Shown here piece after piece: positions 13,771 through 25,287 of a DNA stretch of 64,000 nucleotides. Below the pieces are notes generated by a model. The model did not search any database, had not been told where the DNA came from, and saw nothing but the letters and a program-made list of their open reading frames with translations. The translations under genes and the position numbers were made by a program. Location: contig SSNU01000234.1 of NCBI GenBank assembly GCA_012064415.1, positions 286,598-350,597 on the forward strand. The letters are read 5' to 3'. Numbering within the stretch: position 1 is the stretch's first letter; the number at the start of each line of letters is the position of its first letter. This stretch comes from Gyrodactylus bullatarudis. Its lineage: Eukaryota; Platyhelminthes; Monogenea; Gyrodactylidea; Gyrodactylidae.

Positions 13771-14475
13771 TTAATTCGGAGAGGCGAGGGAAACACAATT
13801 GAAGAGACTAGTAACTCTCTCGATGTAAAATTTAACCGCCAAAAAGTTACCTTAACAAATCATCGGAATTTAGTTAAATAATTTTTCTTTTAAATTAATG
13901 GTTTCCACTTTATTTTTGAATATGGATAAATCCGGAAGTAAACCTAAGGATTTACATTCGACTAGTTCTATAAAGCCTTTTTAGATATAGGATTACCATT
14001 TAATCAATCTATTCTTACCAATAATGTACTTTAATATAGTTTGAATAATTTTTTTCTCGTAATTCCAATTTGGTCTTGATCAGAAACGTTATTTATTAAT
14101 GTTATTGTAGTCTACAATTTACGAACGAGTATATAAAATATTTAAAATTTATTTATAAGTTCATCAGACTCACTTGTTTCCCGGCAAGAATAACAGTTAT
14201 TGCTATTAATTTGATGGCATTAGCTTTATAAAGAATAAAAGTATTTATTTTAACCAATAGCCAATCAGGTATTAGAGATATCTAAATTTTCTAATCGATA
14301 TTCTTGGCTAAAATATTTTCTCTCTGGTACAATCTGAATTTGCCTCAATCAATTAGTAAAAATATAAATATTTAATTTAGTTTATTATTAAAGAATCATC
14401 AAATTAATACATAAAGTACATTCTGTTAGTTGAGAGAAACAAATTTATTAGAATTAATAAAGCAAATTCAATTTC
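13771..14475. other. UBA1 5' flank and LIN-7 3' flank
   Basis: 705 bp without exons. A minus-strand AATAAA at 14449-14444 is a plausible LIN-7 polyadenylation signal. The UBA1 promoter must lie here, but no recognisable box stands out. Confidence 0.6.
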
Positions 14476-15078
14476 CTAGCTTCTATTTCTGGCTTTTTGT
14501 CGGTCAAATCTAGCTTCCATTTCCTCTAATACTTTGGGGGAATATCTAAATACTAGTTTTACTGTTCCAGTCGCATTTTTCAGTAATTCTACTGCCTTTT
14601 CATGATGCTCATTTTCAACTGATTGTCCATTGACAGATAGAAGTTGGTCTCCTCTTTTCAGAGTACCTAAGCGATCTGCTATACCGTTTGGTATGATTCT
14701 ACTGATGTATATCGGAGAATTTTGTTCCTTGCCCCCCATTACATTGAAACCAAAGCCTTCCTCAGTTTTTGGTATTTCTACAACTCTAGGGTGTGCATGT
14801 CCTTCACTAGCAGCAAATGCAGCAACAGTTGCTTTAGCAGTGGCTGTTGCTTTGACCTCTTCTGAACCTGATAAATCTATGGTATCATATACGTGAGTGT
14901 AAACATCTCTAACAAGATTGCACAAATCAGATTGCAAAATTCGCTGTAGAGCAGCTAATTTTGTGGGCTGTAAATCTGGACATCGTTGTAAAACATCTAA
15001 TAATTCGATAGCTCTATCAATATCTAAAAATTAAGCTAAGATAGAATTACTTCGATGAAGATTTAATGTTTCAGACAT
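14476..15078 (-). CDS. lin-7: LIN-7 / Veli / MALS PDZ scaffold
   Basis: Two exons: 15078-15051 (28 nt) and 15023-14476, separated by a 27-nt intron with GTAATT donor and TTTTTAG acceptor. The product is 191 aa, within the normal LIN-7 range. Residues about 9-65 form the L27 domain ([36 protein letters not shown]), which in relatives binds CASK/LIN-2. Residues about 88-170 form a PDZ domain with the carboxylate-binding loop as GFGFNV, followed by [14 protein letters not shown] and [12 protein letters not shown]. It then ends in a short charged tail. LIN-7 is a small adaptor of cell junctions and synapses, holding receptors and channels at the basolateral membrane. Its start is 186 bp downstream of the stop of the CCS-like gene on the same strand. 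Confidence 0.96.
15024..15050 (-). other. 27-nt intron of LIN-7
   Basis: Removing these 27 nt joins MSETLNLHR to [10 protein letters not shown] and gives a perfect L27 start. Without removal the frame meets a stop within the intron. Among the shortest spliceosomal introns one could expect in an animal. Confidence 0.9.
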
Positions 15079-15264
15079 TTCAAATATGCGCAAGTAAATA
15101 ATGATTACTTACGAAGTTTAGTAAAAAAGCGGAAATCATAAAATTTCTGAGATTCTACAATTCTACTAATTATTTAATGTGAAAAATTTAACTTTTAGTA
15201 AAATATTAGTAAAAATATATATTTTATAGAAAACGTTTGAAAATATTTAAAAATGTGAAAAGTA

Positions 15265-16012
15265 CTATCCGTTATACTGTCCAATAACTCCACAAGCAAT
15301 TGTATTGTATATTCCTGCTGGATGATCGAAATTGTCTTTAGGTCCAAATTTATGAATTGCCATTGATCTTCCTAAAATTGAGGTTTTTTCTCCTACTAAA
15401 GAGTAGCCATGTACCTCTATGTCAAGTTTCAATATTCCGTTATCGTCTGTCACACCAGAAGCCAAGTTTGCGTATTTTTTTATGTCTGAGTCTCTTAATA
15501 AATTGAAAAAATTATTTTTAGAATGTATTTTATTTAACACAGTTTGAAAGAATTTAAAAATTGTATAATGAAATTACTTACTAGTAACATCACAATTGAT
15601 TAAAAATTTACCTCTTATAGAGTTCTCTGAAAGAGCTTTTTCTCTTGATTTTTAAACTAAACTTAAACTCTCTCAAGAATATAACATGGGCTATAAAGCC
15701 TTCAAGAAAAGAGTTTTTACTAGGAGAGGTTTATCGAGATTGTAGTAAAAGAATATTTCTAAAATATGACGATTTACTTTTCTCTAAATTTGGGGAATAT
15801 GACCACTCCAATTGTTTCACAATCATTAGTTACATCACCCCATTCATGAACTCGAATGGCGTATGAAGTTGATGGTTCAAGGCCTCGTAGTCTTCCCTCA
15901 ACATTGATTGTATGCTGGTAAGGGGGTGCGGCAATCTTTATCCAACCTGTAATTCCTTTTTGGTTAAAGTTTACTACTCCATGTGTTACCTGGGAGAAAT
16001 CTCGAATTCTAA
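15265..16012 (-). CDS. Cu/Zn-SOD-fold protein, CCS-like, metal site mostly lost (5' end not found)
   Basis: Three minus-strand exons: 16012-15778, a 15-nt microexon 15626-15612, and 15493-15265 (introns 151 and 118 nt). Spliced, they read through a SOD domain: THGVVNFNQKG, GRLRGLEPSTSYAIRVHEWGD, TNDCETIG, then DSDIKKYANL, GRSMAIHKFGP and IACGVIGQYNG at the stop. The segment between TNDCETIG and the GVTDDNG strand has the same length as in copper chaperone for SOD, which supports the microexon. The structural disulfide cysteines (NDC, ACG) and two copper-type histidines (VHE, IHK) remain. The first His of HxH is Arg, and the zinc-loop histidines and aspartate are replaced. The fold therefore looks kept but SOD catalysis is very unlikely. 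I could not find an upstream HMA (MxCxxC) exon, and there is no C-terminal CxC tail. CCS D2 domain, dead SOD paralogue or pseudogene are all possible. Confidence 0.75.
15612..15626 (-). other. 15-nt microexon of the CCS-like gene
   Basis: AG before and GT after (acceptor CTTTCAG, donor GTAAAT). It adds five residues (ELYKR region) and keeps the frame between the first and last exons. Its support comes from frame and from the matching length of the zinc-loop region in CCS; it needs a transcript. Confidence 0.5.
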
Positions 16013-17145
16013 CTGAAAAAGAAATAATTTTCTATTTAACTCAATATTTTTCTCCCGATCTTCAGGATAGGGTCCTTCAGAATTCATATTTTCAGAATGG
16101 TTCTTGAAAAGTTTAATCTTGAGCCAGAATATTTTTGACGCAATTTAAGTAAATCAATCAATGTTTTTATAGATAAACCTTATTGTAAATTTATTACAGG
16201 TTAGAATATTTACAAATGAATGGAGGTGTAAATCTACTATGTATACTCGGTTCTCGTCTAACTTAATTTTCCCTTTACATTAATTATTCTATCATTAATA
16301 ATGATTCATTATCTATGAGTAAGTATGGCATCAAAAGGTCCAAAGAGTCCTACTGGCTGTTTGAGGTCTATTTCCATTTCTATCCATATGAATACAATTC
16401 AAGTTTTGATTAATCGCCTGATTTGAATTTTATTAGGGCCAAAATTTAGTTTCAGGACCTATTTTATTAGGTCTCAATGTTGATTTCACATTGTCTGACA
16501 AAGTCACACGTTAATCCTATCTCCTTACTATAAAATAACTTTTAGGCGCTTGACTTTTTTTTAGGATGGGAGCTACATGCATCACGCATGAAGATTATAC
16601 GAGTCCTTACGAAATATACATCGGAATTTAAAGCTCAAAAAATGTTAATAAAGTTGATTGATATAAAGTTGGGAATTTATGATTTTACGAAAAACTCGAT
16701 TTTTCCTCAAAATTTGAAGTTTTGGCGACATTTTCAAATCAATAAAAATTTTGGGTTCAAAGTTCGAAAAAATGTGATTTTGGCGCCAAATCAAAATTTG
16801 AAAAATGGTGAAAAAAATGACCTTATTTTTCATAAAAATAATTTATTTTTGGAATATTTTTCAACAAATCGTAAAAGTGAGCAACATGGGTAGGATTCCT
16901 TTACATAATCAAATTTTTGAGGAAAATATCGAGTTTTTCATAAAAATCATAAATTCCCAACTTCATATCATATTTGTCAAAAATAAATTTCAATTTGACC
17001 TATATATTTTTCATCAAGTCCTAAATTTTTAAGTCCAATTTTCGATTCTCTAGTAATACAGTATTACGCTTTAGTAGAGAATATATAGATTTACAGTATA
17101 AGGTAATTGTTCTACAAGAAAAATTAACTTTCTTTGGTTTAACCC
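16013..17145. other. intergenic: repeats between CCS-like gene and piggyBac remnant
   Basis: The part at 16060-16185 (read on the minus strand) matches 43985-44110 (plus strand), so it is a dispersed repeat rather than an upstream exon of the CCS-like gene. A foldback element fills 16649-16975. The remainder is featureless AT-rich DNA. Confidence 0.6.
16649..16975. mobile_element. short, diverged foldback element
   Basis: Starts TAAAGTTGATTGATAT, and its right end reads as the complement (CCCAACTTCATATCA). Arms of about 70 bp pair (GTTGGGAATTTATGAT; AAAAACTCGAT), and the spacer contains the family block TTGGCGCCAAAT seen in the larger copies. Diverged and partly deleted relative to 46102-46808. 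Confidence 0.65.
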
Positions 17146-18413
17146 TTAACCCTCATATGGATATTAGGGTCAATCTGACCCCACCGACACCTTGAAACCA
17201 TGTAACTTTTTTATTTATCATTATTTTTTCATAAAATTTCGATTTATTCTAAGTTTATCTTTTTGTTTTTCCTAGAAAAAAATCATTATTTTTCATATTA
17301 CTTCTAAAACAAATAAAAACTTTTTACATACGTAAACGGTTATCTGGGGTCAGATTGACCCCAGTATGAAGAAAATATTTTTTATGCCTATATTTGTGTT
17401 ATTTTTTCTTTACGTAACTAATAATAACAATCTATTTTCCTAATGCTGACATCTTTTCATTTTATCGATAAACCATGTCTGATCAAGACCTATTTTGCCG
17501 AGTCTCTAAAGCAGTGAAGTCTGAGATATCCTATTCAGATTATGAGGGATCAAGCGATGATGGCTCAGAAGAAGATTTTCTTATCAATAATGAAGAATCC
17601 AAGAGTGAAGAAGAGGAAAATTCCATTGAATACCTCCATCTATTACCTCGAAATGTGGATCTTGCGAATTTTTCAACATCCCTAGAATATCTAAAATATG
17701 TAAGCAGAATATCATTCGTTTTTCGCCAGGATTGAATTCTATTTCAAGAAAAGCAGTTGATCACAGTGATTTCTTCAGCTTGCTGATTGATGAAAAAATG
17801 TTGCTTCTCATCCAAGATTATTCTAACAAATTTATTTCCTCTCAAAATAAAATCGTGAAAGCAATAACAATCTATATTCTATTCAAGATTTAGAGAAATA
17901 AAAAGATTTATTCGATTCGATGATAAATGTACGAGATCTTTTGTCTCGTTAAGAGATAAATTACGACCTATCAGAGAAATTTTTGATATTTTTACTTCAA
18001 ACTCAAGTAAATCCTACTGTCCATCTGACAAGTTGACGATTGATGAGCAGCTCGTTAGTTTCAGAGGAAGATGTCCTTTCAAAATGTATATCCCCTCAAA
18101 ACTGGGAAAACATGGAATCAAAATTTGGGCATTATGCGATTCTGAAAATTCATATTTACTAAATGCCCAGATTTATTGTGGAAAAGAAGGTAATTGGATA
18201 GATAAAGGCCAAGGACAACGTGTTGTCAAGGAATTATCATTCAACTTTTTGATCCAGGGAAGAACGATAACAGCCGATAATTTTTTCACTTCTTTGGAGC
18301 TTTCCGACTTTCTTAGATCTAAGAAAACTGCTTATGTTGATACTGTGAGAAAATCAAGAAAATTTTTACCTCCTAGTTTTCAGAATAAGAAAATCGAGAA
18401 AGACCCACAGTGA
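17146..18413 (+). mobile_element. truncated piggyBac element
   Basis: The left end is a TTAA (17146-17149) followed by CCCTCATATGGATATTAGGG. Two subterminal palindromic blocks (GGGTCAATCTGACCCC at 17167-17182 and CTGGGGTCAGATTGACCCCAG-like at 17344-17364) lie before the transposase. TTAA targets and such blocks are typical of piggyBac. I found no matching right end after 18413, so the element is truncated or its right end is decayed. Confidence 0.75.
17475..18413 (+). pseudogene. piggyBac transposase remnant
   Basis: The first block (17475-17735) encodes an acidic N-terminus (SDDGSEEDFLIN, ESKSEEEEN), usual for piggyBac. A stretch in other frames (17735-18030) still shows FIRFDDKCTRSF and DKLRPIREIFDIF. 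From 18033 the catalytic-core segment TIDEQLVSFRGRCPF, YIPSKLGKHGIKIWALCDS, GRTITADNFFTS and KKTAYVDTVRK is clear. About 100 residues between the N-terminal and core blocks are missing, frames change, and the Cys-rich C-terminal domain is absent. It cannot encode an active transposase. Confidence 0.85.
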
Positions 18414-19593
18414 TAGTTCTATCACACGTCATTTTAGCAACTCATTATTACTCATTAAAGACTCAGAAAATACTTCGTTTACCACCCATTCGATAGGAAA
18501 TTTATAAATCTATTGGAATACGCAAAGATCTTGGCTCTATCATTCGTCAAAATTGCACTATACTAATTTAAAGAGAGTTGATTTTTTTCGAAAAATTAAT
18601 TTTTGCTTAAAATGTTTTTTTGAAAACCTACTTCCCAAGGTTATAAGATAACTTTTATTGAATAATCATACCTCTAGAATTCAAATATGTAATCGCCTGA
18701 ACTCTATCTTCCAACACTACAAAGATAGCCTATTTTTGGATGAAAAATGACCTATATTTTTATCATTAACTTCTAAACCAAAAATAAATGCGTATATTCT
18801 TGATCAGCGTATTCACAAACCATAGGATAGACAAAAGATTGAATGCGAGTCATGAAAAAATATTCTCTGGGATTCTAAAGGTTAAATTTTTTGTGAAAGA
18901 TTTATTCTCTTTCTTATTCTAACGGATCCTAATTCATTTTTTTGAATTCTATGGTGAAATAAGCCAGTAAGCTATTAAAACATTAAAAATCGTCGAAAAA
19001 ATATTCAATCTGACTAGAATTAGTCTAATTTAGGAATTTCTTGAAGGGCCCTAACTCTCCACCTTTTCAAATTTAGAAAGATTTGAAGCAATTCAGATCA
19101 ACATTCGATAAAGAACTTTCCTATAAATTTTTCTTATTTCAACAACTCTTGGGCTCATCTTGGGAATTCAGAATAAATTTCATGTTTCTGACTCTCCGAT
19201 AAAAAAGTCAGTTCTCATTTTTAAATCAAATAGCTTTCTATTAGATTAAACTTATCTGTTGATGTTCAAGCTCAACAACTTAGGATTAAGTTTGACAAAA
19301 TCTAAATTTAGAAATTTACCTTGCAATTTCAGGTGTAGTAATAATTGAAATAATTGTTGATAGATATGACAGATTGAATTTTTTACATCATCCAATATAA
19401 AACTATAGTGATGGAAAAAATAAAAGTATTCACCAGGAATTTTCCAAAGCCTCTTGGAAAAAGGTTTGTTAGATTCCAAATAAGTCTACTCTTACTAATA
19501 TTTATTGAAGATTTCAAAATTATTTTGCAATTTCCTTTCTCAAATACACAAAGTTCATACAGTTTGGTTAATTTTTATCATTCCAGATTGAGC
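18414..19593. other. intergenic, no recognisable gene
   Basis: AT-rich DNA. The block around 19000-19130 shares short motifs (ATTTGAAGCAATT, GTCTAATTT) with the degenerate palindromes near 5090-5250 and with the foldback at 41469-42065, suggesting old relatives of the foldback family. Nothing else identified. Confidence 0.5.
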
Positions 19594-20843
19594 TACAGTG
19601 CACTGCGAAACTCATGGATATCAGAAAATAAGACGTATCAAGAGTCGAAATTCTACCATTTATTTTAATTTTTAAAAGGATTTCAAAAATCGAATCAGAT
19701 TTAACCATTAGTCATTAATAATGACTCAATATTTAAGGCGGGAAATCAAAATGAATTCAAAAAAGATCAAAAATTCGATGATTTTAAGACTTTAAAGGCC
19801 AGATAAAGATATTTCACCTAAAAATAACAAATTATATTTTAACTCTTCACAAATTCTCAGACATTAGACTGCAAAAAATTGATCGAAATAGTGATTTTTC
19901 TAAAATTCTAAAATTCATGAATAAATTGAATTTTAATCTGGAAACGAATGAAAAATTTGAATCCGCTATAGAATTTGGAACAAGTCAAGATTTAAAATTC
20001 TCAAAAAGATCATTTTTGAGAAAAGTTATTGCAATTAAGGACGTTGAACTTTTCTTTACGAATTCAATGATTTCACATTTATTCGGCAATTCGAAGCTGA
20101 ATTTCGGCAAAATGAAAGGTTACTGCATGAAAAAAGGTGCAATAATAAGAGAATCTAATAAAGAATGATTTCCCAAACATTTATTCAAGAAAACTTGATG
20201 GATCTTAAAGAAAACCACAATTGAGCTCAAATGGCCTGAATCAATGTTCGAAATGCAAATCTCATCGAGACTCCAAATGATAGTCAACTAAAAACTGATC
20301 TATACTTAATAATTTTCCCCAAAAATGAAAATAATCTACATTTTGATACAGATTCCTTAAAAATAAGAAAGTCGATTTCAACGAAAAAGGATTTTTAAGA
20401 TGATCTTGAATAACTTTGACTAGAATCTATCAAAATGAATGAAATTTTCAATTATTAGCAGAGAATAGTGTGTTGATTATGATTCACCAATTACTTTTGA
20501 GTCTATTCACACAGACTAGTGAAAATATTGAAATAATCCTCATCTCGAGATCTGAATAAACGAATTTAAGTAAAATATTGAATCATTTAAACAAATCAAG
20601 ATATTTCAATGCTTTAAAATTAACTATCAAATAAAAAAAAATCAAAAATTTATGAATTTGTTTATATGAATACATGAATATTTTTCAAATTCTTCAATCA
20701 AGCCTCTAAATCTTTTATTACGTATTCAAAGGCTAAAAAAATAACCAATCATGTAATTGAGCGTATTTCGTGTGTATATCTATCGATCATTTATTAAAAA
20801 AGATGATAATTTTCCGAATCCATGAGTTTCGCAGTGCACTGTA
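19594..20843. mobile_element. Tc1/mariner-type non-autonomous element with 24-bp TIRs
   Basis: TA (19594-19595) is followed by CAGTGCACTGCGAAACTC. The exact complement ends at 20841 and is followed by TA (20842-20843). About 24 bp of terminal inverted repeat and a TA duplication are the hallmarks of Tc1/mariner elements. The 1.25-kb interior has no DDE transposase. The last 200 bp (20640-20841) recur inverted at 22667-22865, and a shorter part recurs at about 60894-60979. Confidence 0.7.
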
Positions 20844-22664
20844 CCTTAAAGATGTTTGATCTTTATATCAAGCTTTTAAAGAAAATCCTCCTAAAAATCC
20901 AAGATAGAAATCAGTTGTTAGCGTCATAAAAGTCATGAATCGAAGAGAGTAAACTGATGAATATTGCAGTATCTATACTTACAAAGGTTGACTAATCAGA
21001 ATTTCATTCTAGATGCTTAGGTAATTACTAATTACCTATTATATAATATTATAATATATAGCCCCCACAGGTTCGTCTTTAGCGTTTCTTTCGTACTAGT
21101 CACGGTGGGATCCATTAGAAAGCTGTAACATTCAGCGACTTGGGCTAATCCATCACTAAATAAGATGAACCTGTGAGACCTCTAAGACCTATATTACTTA
21201 AGCACTTAATTAATTCTAGTTAACCAGAGTAAACTGTATAAAATCGCAGACATCCCGATGACAAAACTCACAGCTGAAACAGGCCTCGGTGGCTGACTGT
21301 AAAATCCCCAGGATTAAAATTGACATAAAGTAACGCATCGTCCTGAATAAATGAGAAGAAGCTTTCCTTGAGTTTGTAAAAAAAGGACTGCTCAAAACAT
21401 TCAACTCATATCTATTAGGTAGGGGTGAAAGATGATTTGTTAGACTTCTCAATGCTACGTAACACACATGCTTTCATTTCATGTGTCATAGTCAGAATGA
21501 TTCTCTTGTCTACTCTTATTCAGATATATCAAGATGAAATATATAAAATATTTGAATTTTCTTGTGCATTTTTACAGATGATAAATGAAATTAAAATTGA
21601 AGCTTGTGTGTGCAAGTTGAACTGACTGTCTGATAAAATGAAATTTTCTCTTGGAATTAAGACTACGTTAATTGCACATTTCTCAGTCTATACAGGTAGT
21701 AAGAACCCATATCATCATTGTCACCATATCAACCATCACAACTACTATGCAGTAGTAACAATGAAGAATTGAAATTAAGAAAATTGATCGAAAGAAGCTT
21801 CTCTGACTGATTTGATGACATAATTCCTCAAAAATGTCTACTTCTCCATTAGACAAATTTTGGAGTTGTTCTTCCTCATGTTTTTATTTAATAATTACAG
21901 CAATATTTTTTAGAAAATAGCATTTGTATACTGAAAAATAGCAAAAAAAGCATTACAACTTTTACAGTCACTTCCTAAAAACGGTATATTCTTTGGTATA
22001 CATATATAATTTGTAATGCATGATGAAACTATTTTTTGTCTTATTGAGAATAGGATCCTGAACAAAATGTACCGATTCATACGATAAAAATCCGACCGAT
22101 AAAATACAAATGAAAATCAAGTACGCTGATTGGTCCAAGAACTATTATCCAATAATATTCGAGTTAAATGGTACCTGGCTCAAGGCTTACGAAATTCTAG
22201 TTAATTTGGTAATTGAGTTGATTTCGTATGAGAAATTAGATCATATTCGATCTAGACTTGTCTACGATTACATCATGGTTAAGAATATATAAGGTTTGTT
22301 TGATGAGCAAATCAAGATAAAAATAGCAAAAAGTAGCTTTTGTTGGGAAAATTATTTCAGAAACCAAAAATTACTCAATTGTATGCTATCATTTTGATCA
22401 GATTTTATTTTGCTCATGAACATATTAAAAATAACATTTTTACCGCCCTAGATATTATTTATTTATTTAAAAGAGTATAGAGCATTAATTTATTACAAGG
22501 GGTACAATTTGTTACTTGGATATCGACATTTACAGGTATAGTTACAGTGGTTACAATTCTGATTGTACTTTATTACATTGTATTAGAGAAAACCTAAATT
22601 TTCAATAGTCCTGATTAGTACTCAAAAAAATAGATTTTATAAAATTGTAACTATAACTGCAAAA
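20844..22664. other. intergenic with small palindromic repeat
   Basis: A hairpin-like repeat occupies about 21013-21205: GCTTAGGTAATT on the left, and the complement of GTGCTTAAGTAAT on the right. A related single copy lies at about 38323-38387 (GGTGCTTAGGTAATTT, TTCGTCTTATTTGG, TTAGCCCATGTCACTG). The remainder shows no gene. Confidence 0.5.
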
Positions 22665-22865
22665 TACAGTGCACTGCGAAACTCATAGATTCGCAAAACT
22701 ATCATCTTTCTTAATAAATGATCGATAGATAGATAGACACACGAAATATGCTCAAATAAATGACTGGTTAAATTTTTTAGCCTTTGAATGCGTAATAAAA
22801 GATTTAGAGGCTTGATTGAAGAATTTGAAAAATATTCAGGTGTTCCTATAAACAAATTCATAAAA
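22665..22865. repeat. solo end of the CAGTGCACTG Tc1-type family
   Basis: Begins TA then CAGTGCACTGCGAA and runs for about 200 bp as the reverse complement of 20640-20841. No partner end follows nearby, so this is a truncated copy or one end of an old, internally decayed element. Confidence 0.7.
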
Positions 22866-25265
22866 TATAGGGAGGACTAACCCATGAACCATGACTGCAG
22901 TTATTAAATTTCAATACAGTAAAAAGTGATCATAAATTCAATAAAATTTGAAATTTTGCATGAACCAAAAAGTGAGTAAAATCTAAGGGGTCCTGAAATC
23001 CAAAAAGAAAAGTAAGCAAAATTTTATTACCACTGTATCTGATTGTAGTCTGATTGTAATGACCTGACTAATCTTAAATCTGTCATGTCACACATTAGAT
23101 CTAAATTAGATTACTCTAAGTCTTTACTTTATTCAGACCTCCATTAACCAGATGATTTTCGTTTTGATTGCAGACACTAGTTTTTCATATTTTATAACCT
23201 TACGATTAGTTATCATAGATTACTAATCTCATTCGCCAATTTGATGAATTCGATAGAACAATTATTTTTTTTTATTTATACATCATTTTTCATTTATTTT
23301 GCTTTGAACGAAAACCTCTATAAAGATTACTTTATTATTTTGTAATTATCAATTTTATTTAAATATAAGAAATTCGTCTAACAAAAAAAATGTCCATTGT
23401 CCAAGTCACCAATTTTGCATATACCCCTTTTTATTTTATGGATATTTGAGCAGGTAGAAATTGTACAGTTTTGACCTTGTCCTCAGAAAATTGACTCATC
23501 ATGGTCAGACTTCATGATTTCTTCTACTTGAGTCGAATAGCTGTGGGATGCTGCAATTCCATGATATTTTCAAGATTGAATTTTTTCTCCTAACAACTCA
23601 CGAGAGGACTTACTTAAGATCTAGCATAATTTAGTGGATTAATTTCAAAAAGAAAATAATTTTAGAAACTATAACAAGAAGTACAATTTCATTAGACAGT
23701 TAAATTACCCACATTTTTCCGGCTTGTGCAAAGTCTTCCCCATGTCATTTTTTAGAAGAAGCTCCTAACTCATTAGCAACAGCACACAGTTTTTCACAGG
23801 GCTAGCCATTAATTTTCTGAAAAGCTATACTGATATTTCAATCTTTGGCAATATGAAATTAATTAAAGGTTGAAAAAACATGTAAGGACCTACAAGATTT
23901 TTTTTCCATCAAGAGTTCTATAAAACAAAAATGTTCCCTATTAATTGATCTAGGAATAGATTTTGAAAATCTATTTTTTTGAGGCTACTTTTGAGGGAGT
24001 CTATTTTGAAATAAACCCTAATCTACTATTACTCTAATTAGGCTTAACTACAACTCTAAGCTTAGCACAAAAAGTCTTGCTCTAATATAGTATCAAAAGC
24101 CATGAACTGCAAGTGCTACTTCCTCAAAAAGTTCGTCATGTATTCTAACCCTCTTCAAAAGTGTTATTCTTTCACACTTTGGCTATGTTGCAGGACTCTT
24201 ATGTCTCCAATTCCTCAGACAATATGTAAGAAGATCGAAAGGATTCAATACCTTTATCTCCGCTCCTGTCTTGGCCCTCATTCTTACAAAAAACTCTTAG
24301 AGATGGCAAATATGTATCCATGCTCAGAAGAATTGCAACTGCAGCATCCCTTTTTTCAGTAAACGACTTTCTACACCTCAATCAAGATATAACCTCAGAC
24401 AAGGGAGTGGGTTTTCCATCTTGCTTCACACCATACTCCCCTTAAGAGCCAGATTTCAGATTAATTTTTCAATTTTTAAAAATTATCACAGATATACATT
24501 TATCTTACTCAATTTATACCAGATTCGCATAATTATTTCTGTAACTATTTTAAATAATTTATTTTATGAATAAAAATCTATTATATATATCATTTTTCAG
24601 GCAGTTCAAGATTGAAACTCGTTTGATGTAATCAAATTAATGATGAATTACATAGGGATAGTGCATTGAAAATAGAATAGCGATTTGAATTGATAGTTGG
24701 TAGTGCGGAAACCATTTTGTATTTGTAGATTCCTCAGACTCTCATCAACATTATTGATGGAGATGGGTGGGTAATAGAAGAAGTACCATGTGGGTAACAT
24801 CAAAAAATTTTTAGTTGTGATCCACTACAATACTTTCAAGATTGAATCATAATTTTAAAGGGCAGAAAATTAACTATAGGCTTTTGCTACTTAAAGCATT
24901 GTAAACTTTTCTATTGAATTTTTTGGAAGAAATTTGAGTTTTTTCCCGTGAAAAAAATGAGAAATGCTTTAGATTATACCGGTTTATTAAAATGCTATGA
25001 AATCATCGTTTATCAATTTCAGTCTTGCCAAAACAATTTTAAAAATTCCTTTTAAGTCAACCTACGGTCAAGGAGTTCAAAGCAAATTGGTTAATTCAGT
25101 ATATCGTTACTTATAAGTAGATTTATGATGATTCTATAAAAAGATCAATTTCGCAAGCTTGAGTAGCAGAATAAAAATAATAAAACTGGTAGATAGGAAT
25201 GTAGAAAAAATTAAATCTGTTTTTTCCTTTTTATTAATAAAGGATAGTTAAAAATATAAGAAGAA
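22866..25265. other. intergenic, gene-free
   Basis: No exon found on either strand except the RT scrap at 24102-24362. AT-rich, without clear repeats. Confidence 0.5.
24102..24362 (+). pseudogene. possible non-LTR retrotransposon RT tail
   Basis: The 86-residue frame contains KIERIQYLYLRSCLG followed by KKLLEMANMYP. 'KIE.IQ..YLR.CLG' is the usual pattern just after the RT core of jockey/CR1-like elements, where the protein continues into a cysteine-containing tail. No other part of the element is nearby. Confidence 0.4.
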
Positions 25266-25287
25266 TTAACTGAGCTGTTCAATTATT

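Noticed and set aside
14630..14896. 88-codon plus ORF
   Set aside because: Antisense shadow of the LIN-7 PDZ exon.
15645..15866. 73-codon plus ORF
   Set aside because: Antisense to the CCS-like exon and its intron.
16060..16130. Possible upstream CCS-like exon ending through a 28-nt intron at 16013-16040
   Set aside because: The only in-frame reading lies in a dispersed repeat also present at 43985-44110, and its frame closes at once upstream.
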